34,533 nucleotides of DNA from an uncultured bacterium (lineage in GTDB: Bacteria; Patescibacteriota; Gracilibacteria; Absconditabacterales; Absconditicoccaceae), in contig CAMVSQ010000012.1 in the NCBI GenBank assembly GCA_947170225.1, positions 1-34,533 of the forward strand. The letters run 5' to 3'. Shown in pieces: positions 28,683 to 34,533 of the stretch (position 1 is its first letter; each line of letters starts with the position of its first letter). Both the position numbers and the translations under genes were made by a program. The notes below the pieces were generated by a model. The model was not told the origin of the DNA. It saw only the letters and a program-made list of their open reading frames with translations, and did no database searches.

Positions 28683-29726
28683 CTAATTCATAAATCTCCA
28701 AGCATCTTCGATAGCTTGATAAACTGATCTTTTATATTCCCATCCCAAAACTTGTTTTGCTTTTTGTGGGTTTGCAATGCTTGTGGCAATATCTCAAGGT
28801 CTTCTGGAAACTATTTGCGTTGGGATTTCTTTTTCTGTCACTTTACTCACTAAATCGACAATTTCTTTTACAGATTTTCCATCTCAAGTTCATATATTAA
28901 ATATATCAAAATATCATTTATCTAGATCAATTCAGTTTTCTTTTTTGTAATTTTCATATTTTTGTATTTGGTTGTATGCGGCTAAATGAGCTTCAGCCAC
29001 ATCCATTACATGTATATAATCTCTCACTCATGTACCATCTGGAGTATCGTAATCATCTCCAAAAATTTGCACACAATCTATTTCTCATTTAGCTACTTTG
29101 AGAGTATATGGCACCAAATTGCTAGGAATTCATACAGGATTCTCTCAAATCAATCAGGATGCATGTGCTCAAATTGGATTGAAATATCTCAAATTTACTA
29201 CATTAAATCCTTTGAATGTTGCCAAATCTTTTAACATATATTCCATCACAAGTTTAGTAGTTCCATATGGATTATATGTTCAAACACGATCATTTTCAGT
29301 GAATGGTGGCAATATTTTTGGTGAGTCATAAACTGTAGCACTACTAGAAAAAACTATGTTTTTTTTCCCATATTTTTGCATTACCTTCAAAAGTACTTCA
29401 GTTCACAAGATATTGTTGTCATAATACAAAAAAGGATCTTGACAACTCTCTCATACAGCTTTTTTGGCTGCAAAATGGATTACTCAATCAATTTCAGGAT
29501 GATTTTTGAAAACTTTTTCCAAATTTGCCTCATCTCTGATATCTTGTTTATAAAAAATTGGTTTTTTACCAATGATTTCAGCAATTTTGTCCACAATTTC
29601 TATACGAGAATTTGATAGATTGTCAATTATTACCAAATTATACCCAGCTTCTCCCAGAACTGTACATGTATGAGATCATATATATCCCAATCATCATGTG
29701 ACCAAAATTGTACCAGAATTTTCCAT
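28683..29726 (-). CDS. galE: UDP-glucose 4-epimerase GalE
   Basis: A 347-residue extended short-chain dehydrogenase that interconverts UDP-glucose and UDP-galactose (or their N-acetyl forms). The NAD loop is GGLGYIG at residues 11-17. The catalytic set is SSSATVY and YNPYGTTK (Ser...Tyr-x3-Lys). The substrate segments NLRYFNPIGAH and RDYIHVMDVAEAH are also present. Several glycines of the NAD loop are TGA. The length is usual (about 330-345). The start is the ATG at 29726. It precedes the GT2 gene, to which it may supply the sugar nucleotide. A possible promoter with an AT-rich -10 lies near 29770-29800 on the minus strand, but it is not clear. Confidence 0.95.
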
Positions 29727-29826
29727 CAAAAAATTTACATTATAAAATGTATTTAAACACTTACTTATAATAACTCAAAAGTAAATTGCAACAAAAACTT
29801 GATTTACTAGCAATTTTCTATATTTT

Positions 29827-29857
29827 TTGTCACAAAATCAATTTTCATTCGTATACT
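29827..29857 (+). promoter_or_regulatory. Possible promoter of the ABC exporter leader
   Basis: TTGTCA (29827-29832) and TATACT (29852-29857) with a 19-base spacer, longer than ideal. If used, the leader would be about 160 bases and would include the two overlapping hairpins at 29939-30006. Confidence 0.35.
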
Positions 29858-29938
29858 ATACTATAGTTTAGCTTTTTTAAAATTTCATTTATCATACGAT
29901 GCATACAGCACAATTTGACGAAATTCTTTATCTTCACA

Positions 29939-30006
29939 AGCTTGGTATCTAAAGTAATATTTTTGTTGGTATACCAAGCTGCAGAGAAAATTTGCAGCTT
30001 TTTTTT
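29939..30006 (+). promoter_or_regulatory. Overlapping hairpins (attenuator-like) in the ABC exporter leader
   Basis: The first hairpin is a perfect 10-base stem AGCTTGGTAT/ATACCAAGCT (29939-29980) with a 22-base loop. The second is a terminator, AGCTGCA/TGCAGCT followed by T7 (29977-30006). The four bases AGCT belong to both stems, so the two compete. The T tract ends 17 bases before the exporter ATG. This layout matches transcription attenuation. No known riboswitch or T-box signature was found. It could also be a free small RNA ending before the gene. Confidence 0.6.
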
Positions 30007-30023
30007 AATTTATATTTTGATAC

Positions 30024-31823
30024 ATGAAAATGACGGAGGAAAAGAAGACAAAGGTAACATTACGGATGGTGATTAAGTACTTCCTCAAAAAGAGTAAACC
30101 ATATAAACGATTGATTCTCTTGAGTTTATTAGGTAGTATAATTATTGCATTAGCATGATTGATATCTCCAATTTACCAAACAAAATTAGTTGATATTGTT
30201 GCTATGACGTGAGTGGAGAGAGTGGAACAAGTAGCAATACTTCTTAAGATTCTTTTGATAATTTTAGCATTAGATCTTATCAATATTGCAGCTCGAAGAA
30301 TGGTATGATTCCCTATGATTAAATACGAGAATGAGGCAACAAAAGATATTTACCAAGAATGTTTTCAATACATGCATAGACATTCTTACAAATTCTTTAC
30401 AGATAATTTATCTGGATCATTAGTGAGAAAAATAGGTAAATTAGCTGGATCATATGAGACAGTTGTAGACATATTTATATTCCAGATATTAAATATAATA
30501 ATATTTATTCCGATGACTATTGTCATTGTGATGAGACAAAATGCAAAAATATGACTTATGTTTTTAGCTTTTGTACTAGTATATTCTACATTGCAAGTAA
30601 TATTCTTTAATATAACAAAAAAATATGAAATACAATCAAACGAGGAAAATTCAAAGGCTACATGAGAATTATCTGATTCTATTATAAATAATTATAATGT
30701 GACAATATTTGCATCACTATCATATGAATTCAAAAGATTTAGTGAAACACTTACAAGCCGGTTAAAAATTAGAAAAAAACAACGAACTATTTGAGAATGG
30801 ACTTATTTTATAAGTGGAATTGTTACATGTTCATTTTGAATTTGATCAATTTATTTTTCTATCAGAGCATGGTGAACTTGATTAATACCAGCATCTGTAA
30901 TACTTTTGGTACAAATGTATGTGGTTAGGATAGCAAATCAATTGTCAAATGTGAGGCATATACTTAAATCTATGAGTAGAGCACTGTGAGAATCTACAGA
31001 GATGCTTGAGATACTAAATACTCCACATGAAATTCAAGACCATACAGACAAGAAATTGAAAATTACAAGTGGAAAAATTGATTTTGAATGAGTTGATTTT
31101 GGTTATATTGATTGAAGCAAGATATTTGATTGATTGGATTTGAGTATAAAACCAGGTGAAAAAGTAGCAATAGTTTGAGCATCTGGAAGTGGAAAGACAA
31201 CTCTTACAAAATTGCTATTCAGATTCTATGATATACAATGATGAAAGATTTTAGTTGACTGACAGGATATATCTCAAGTTACACAAGATTCTTTGAGATG
31301 ACAGCTTTCTATGGTGCCACAAGATCCAATATTGTTTCACAGAACCATCAGAGAAAATATTGCATACTGAAGACCAAATGCTAGTGAAGCAGAAATCATC
31401 GCTGCAGCAAAGATGGCAAAATGTCACGACTTCATCAGCAAATTAAAGGACTGATATGATAGCTTTGTTTGAGAGAGGTGAATTAAGCTTTCAGGTTGAG
31501 AGAGACAGAGGATTGCTATTGCAAGAGCAATTTTGGAGAATAAAAAAATCCTAGTGATGGATGAAGCGACATCATCATTGGATTCAGAATCTGAAAAATA
31601 TATCCAAGATGCTATGGACGAAGTTATGAAAAACAAGACTTGTATAGTAATAGCTCATAGACTTTCAACTATAGTCAAAATGGATAAAATTATCGTCATG
31701 GATCAGTGAAAAATAGTAGAAAAATGAAGTCATAAGGTTTTGATAAAAAATAAGGATTGAATTTATCACAAGCTTCGATCAATTCAGTCTGGATGATTTT
31801 TATCTAGTGAGGAAGAAAAATAA
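30024..31823 (+). CDS. ABC exporter (fused membrane and ATPase domains, MsbA-like)
   Basis: A 599-residue half-transporter that works as a dimer. Residues 1-330 hold the six-helix type I exporter membrane domain. Residues 345-599 are the ATPase. Walker A is GASGSGKT at 385-392. The Q-loop is [10 protein letters not shown]. The signature LSGGERQR starts at 489. Walker B is [10 protein letters not shown] with Asp513 and catalytic Glu514. The H-loop is IAHRLST. One glycine of the signature and one of Walker A are TGA. The substrate (lipid, peptide or drug) cannot be told. Its C-terminal end (RSIQSGGFLSSEE) recurs in a gene remnant at 32767-32820. ATG codons at 30024 and 30030 are both possible starts; the second is followed by a GGAGG that is inside the frame and thus not its own ribosome site. 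Confidence 0.95.
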
Positions 31824-31831
31824 AAGTATTC

Positions 31832-31859
31832 TTGATAAATATTTGAAAAATAGTATATT
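31832..31859 (+). promoter_or_regulatory. Promoter of the nucleotidase gene
   Basis: TTGATA (31832-31837), 16 bases, TATATT (31854-31859), with a start near 31866 and the ATG at 31899. Confidence 0.55.
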
Positions 31860-31898
31860 CAAAGATGCTATATTCTTTATTTAGATATTTTGTATATT

Positions 31899-32759
31899 AT
31901 GGAAAATAATGAGATAATTTATTGAGAAAAATTTAAGGATAAAATACAAAAATTACGCAGTTGTAATCCTGATTTAATCCAAGTGATTTCTGATTTTGAT
32001 TGAACTTTGACGTACATAAAAGATAAGAAAACAAATGAAATTATCCCTGCTATAATTTCTGTATTGTACAACAAATGATATCTATCTGATGAATATTCCA
32101 AAAAAGCAAAAGAATTGGAAAGTATCTACATCCCTATTGAAAAAGATGAAAACATACCATTGGAGACCAGAAAATTAAAAATGGATGAATGGTGGAGAAG
32201 ACACAAAGAATTGTTGGTACAAAGTGGTTTATCCAAAAAGCATATTGATGATGTAGTCAATTCGTGAGTTATACAATTAAGAGATGGTTGTGATAAGTTT
32301 TTTAAGATGTTAAAAGATGAAAATATTCCTATCACGATATTCTCCGCGTCTTGATTGTGAACTTATGCAATATCTTTATATTTGGAGAAAAATAATGTAA
32401 ATTATGACAATATACATTTTGTATCAAATGAGTTTGTTTGGGATGAAAAATGAAATGCAGTAGCTTGGAAAGAACCGTTTATCACCTCATTAAACAAGGA
32501 TGAAACAGTAATATCTAGTGATACATATCCAGAATTATATGAAAAAATAAAAGACAGAAAAAATGTAATATTACTGTGAAATGGTACCGGAGATGCAGCT
32601 ATGGCAAAAGATGAAGATAACGATTTAGTTTTGAGAATATGATTTTTGGAAGATAAAAATTCGAGTAAGTTTGAAAAGTTTAAAGAATTATTTGATGTCA
32701 TTTTGCTTTGAGATTGATGAATGGATGAAATTATAGAAATATTAAGCCAAAATATATAA
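31899..32759 (+). CDS. Pyrimidine 5'-nucleotidase, UMPH-1 (HAD) family
   Basis: A 286-residue soluble HAD phosphatase resembling eukaryotic cytosolic nucleotidase III (UMPH-1). Motif I is DFDGTLT with nucleophile Asp32 and Asp34 (its Gly is TGA). The cap-domain helix has the family segments EYSKKAKELESIYIPIE and MDEWWRRHKELLVQSGLSK. Motif II lies in IFSASGLG. Motif III and the metal site are GNGTGDAAMA. The reaction would be hydrolysis of UMP or CMP to the nucleoside. The family is common in animals and plants and scattered in bacteria. In a cell that depends on a host for nucleotides it fits a scavenging role; that is inference. It has its own promoter and no obvious terminator. Confidence 0.85.
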
Positions 32760-32766
32760 CAACAAA

Positions 32767-32820
32767 TTTCGATCAATCCAGTCTGGATGATTTTTGTCTA
32801 GCGAAGATAATTCCAAATAA
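32767..32820 (+). pseudogene. Remnant of the 3' end of a second ABC exporter gene
   Basis: Eighteen codons ending in TAA encode FRSIQSGGFLSSEDNSK, nearly the C-terminus of the ABC exporter (31774-31823). The DNA copies differ at four positions within the aligned 38 bases before the ends diverge, and three or more of these are synonymous (ATT/ATC, TTA/TTG, AGT/AGC). Such a pattern arises when both copies were translated under selection. It is thus the tail of a lost paralogue rather than a fresh duplication. It has no start codon of its own and lies between the nucleotidase gene and a convergent gene. Confidence 0.7.
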
Positions 32821-32825
32821 TGCTT

Positions 32826-34533
32826 TTACATATTTTCAAAAGCCTTGTCCAAATCTGCTTCCAATTTGGTCTCAGCATGACTTCTGTCTTTTTCGTCTTG
32901 TCGTTCTTTGGCAATTTTACTGAAATTTCATCCATTACCATCCAAATCCCTATATAAATCATCAAAATTTATCATTTTCAATTTTCAGTCATTTAGTTGA
33001 TCAATTTTTGTATACTTTTCAAATAAATCAAAAAGAGTTTCATCATCAGAGGGATATCAGTTTATTATCTGTCTAGAGTTGTATATATTGTCTTTGTCTG
33101 TGATGTAATTTTTTATAATTTCAGGGTAATTATCTCACACATCTTTGTCACTTTTTCCATATTCAGCAACCAAACTATCTATCTTTTGCATACAATTATA
33201 AATCTTGTTTTTTTCTGCAGTGGTAGAATTTTTTATATTAAAATTTATCAAATCCACAAATTCAAATAATCTACCATTATTTTGGTCTATAGCGGATCAA
33301 ATATTTCATCATTTGATAGATTCTATGAGTCAAATGGTTTTATCACATATTTTTTCTCATTTTATCTTGTCTGTCACAAAATGGTCAGTAAATTTTGTAT
33401 CACTGTACAAAAGATCCATCTTGTCAGATATATTATCTTGCAAAAATTTTGTGTATTCGGTGGGTGTGCTAGATTGTTCAAGTACAGATTTATCTACACA
33501 AGATAGTGCAATTTGAAAAACTTCTCACTGAGTGGGCAATTTAAACGGAGAATCTTCAAAATTTTCTCAAATCAAAAATTTATTTTCGTGATTTTTTACA
33601 ATCTGTGATGATGTCTGTAGACGAGCATTTGCATCATTTGTATCATGACGAAAAGAAAATCTGAGTCAACTTACATTTCATTTTATAGTCAATACTCCAT
33701 TTTCATTTTTGATTTCATTTGCCTTGTTAAATTGAAAATTATCTCAAAAATTTTTTCCTATACACATGGTCATTCATTTTACTTGAGAAAGTATGCACAT
33801 TTCTTCTATCAAATTTTTACTATTTTCATCCATATTTTGCTTTATGTCTTTTGTACTTCAGAGCAATTGCTTGTATTCGTCATCTGAAAGACTACCTTTG
33901 TCTCTACTATATCTATCAAAAATATTTTTCAAATTATCATCTATTATAAATTTTCCATAATTTTTTATTATTTCTGTATCGTCCATATTTTCAAAAAGTT
34001 TTTCATAAATTTCGGCATGAGATTCTTTGTTTTTTCATCTTTGCATAATCAAATTTTTGTTTCAGATATTATCATTAAACAGTTCTTTCCTTGTTTGTTC
34101 AATATTATTTTTGGAAAAATTATTTAGTTTTGTATCTGGTATATTACAACTATTGTTCAAATTTTTTATTATTCTTTCATATCGCGAAATTTCATCTTCT
34201 TTGTAAATTGGATTGTTTTTTACCTCCTTCAATGTAGCTTGTACCAGTATGAATTTACTGATAAAGTTTTCATCATGATTACTATTTTTCAGTTGCTGGA
34301 TTACTCAATTTTGTTCAAGTTCATATTTGGTGTTTTTAAACAATTCAGATTCTTGGTTCGTTTTTCCTTCCAGTTCTGGATGTTGTTGGATCAACGCTTG
34401 ACGAGCTTGTAAAGCATCATTTAGTTCTTTTATTCATGTCATAGCTTCAATAGCTTGTTGGTTTTTTTCAATACTTCCTTGTTTATCATCATCAATTTGT
34501 TGTTTATCATCATCAATTTGTTGTTTATCATCA
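32826..34533 (-). CDS. Large protein of unknown function, C-terminal part
   Basis: The frame is open from the window edge to TAA at 32828-32826, 568 codons; the start lies outside. The visible N-terminal end begins with exact DDDKQQI repeats. A Gln/Glu-rich coiled coil follows, then a long helical region with charged residues, a central section with some beta pattern (NGVLTIKGNVSGLRFSFRH), and a Lys/Glu-rich C-terminus (ERQDEKDRSHAETKLEAD). There is no membrane segment in the visible part. In composition and TGA use it resembles the 885- and 967-residue proteins at 14553 and 17372, but I could not find a shared motif. Function unknown. Confidence 0.78.
34480..34533 (-). repeat. 21-base tandem repeat encoding DDDKQQI
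   Basis: Two complete identical 21-base units (34480-34500, 34501-34521) and a partial third run to the window edge. The period is a multiple of three, so copy number can change without breaking the frame. More units probably lie beyond the edge. Confidence 0.9.

Noticed and set aside
29914-29990. T-box leader
   Set aside because: The stretch TTGGTATACCAAG is only the arm of a hairpin; the conserved T-box bulge sequence and specifier stem are missing, and the gene is not a synthetase.
1-34533. UGA read as tryptophan (code 4, Mycoplasma-like)
   Set aside because: TGA falls at invariant glycines of P-loops and signatures, not at Trp positions; normal TGG is used for Trp.
34480-34533. CRISPR array
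   Set aside because: The units are contiguous with no spacers and encode an in-frame heptapeptide.

Overview
The window is chromosomal DNA of an AT-rich bacterium that reads UGA as glycine (genetic code 25). It therefore comes from the Absconditabacteria (SR1) / Gracilibacteria branch of the Patescibacteria (CPR); the sequence alone does not separate the two. The evidence is direct. Read with the standard code, almost every gene breaks into pieces. With TGA as Gly the pieces join into full-length proteins, and TGA falls at invariant glycines: the FtsK Walker A (GATGSGKS), the YchF G1 loop, the ABC signature LSGGE, the RlmE and GalE nucleotide loops, and the HAD motif DFDGT. TAA and TAG are the only stops. 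All coordinates below use code 25, so the gene models are much longer than a standard ORF caller would report.

Layout. 1-1700: end of an unknown gene, then a convergent membrane-anchored polysaccharide deacetylase. 1832-6019: a rightward run of ftsK, a VanY-like D,D-carboxypeptidase, grpE and a lysine-rich histone-H1-like protein, with palindromic repeats in two gaps. 6174-8094: two leftward paralogous zinc-ribbon membrane proteins, preceded by a probable small structured RNA with its own promoter and terminator. 8403-10049: a short uvrC. 10229-20649: an accessory block of long proteins of unknown function. It holds a secreted solenoid-like protein, a frameshifted HExxH protein, a coiled-coil protein, two small acidic proteins, and 885- and 967-residue proteins. 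Two of its units face each other across a pair of near-perfect sigma-70 promoters. 20803-27601: housekeeping genes (rlmE, ychF, a sigma-region-4/HARE-HTH regulator, a Ca2+/cation antiporter, glycyl-tRNA synthetase, smpB). Between rlmE and ychF lies a small GIY-YIG nuclease element bounded by inverted repeats. 27617-29726: a DUF2304-GT2 glycosyltransferase and galE on the minus strand. 30024-34533: an ABC exporter, a UMPH-1-type nucleotidase, a remnant of a second ABC exporter, and the 3' part of another large unknown protein.

How it fits together. The gene set suits a reduced, host-associated cell: envelope remodelling (deacetylase, carboxypeptidase, GT2, GalE), chromosome segregation (FtsK), protein rescue and folding (SmpB, GrpE), and nucleotide scavenging (UMPH-1). 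The glycyl-tRNA synthetase must also charge the UGA-decoding tRNA-Gly. The most unusual items are four. First is the GIY-YIG/inverted-repeat element, whose gene has a TAA exactly where a glycine is expected, together with scattered 'empty' copies of its ends. Second is the divergent-promoter accessory cluster of large proteins. Third are two RNA-structure candidates that sit just upstream of genes. Fourth is the trace of a lost ABC paralogue. No tRNA, rRNA or CRISPR array was recognised.
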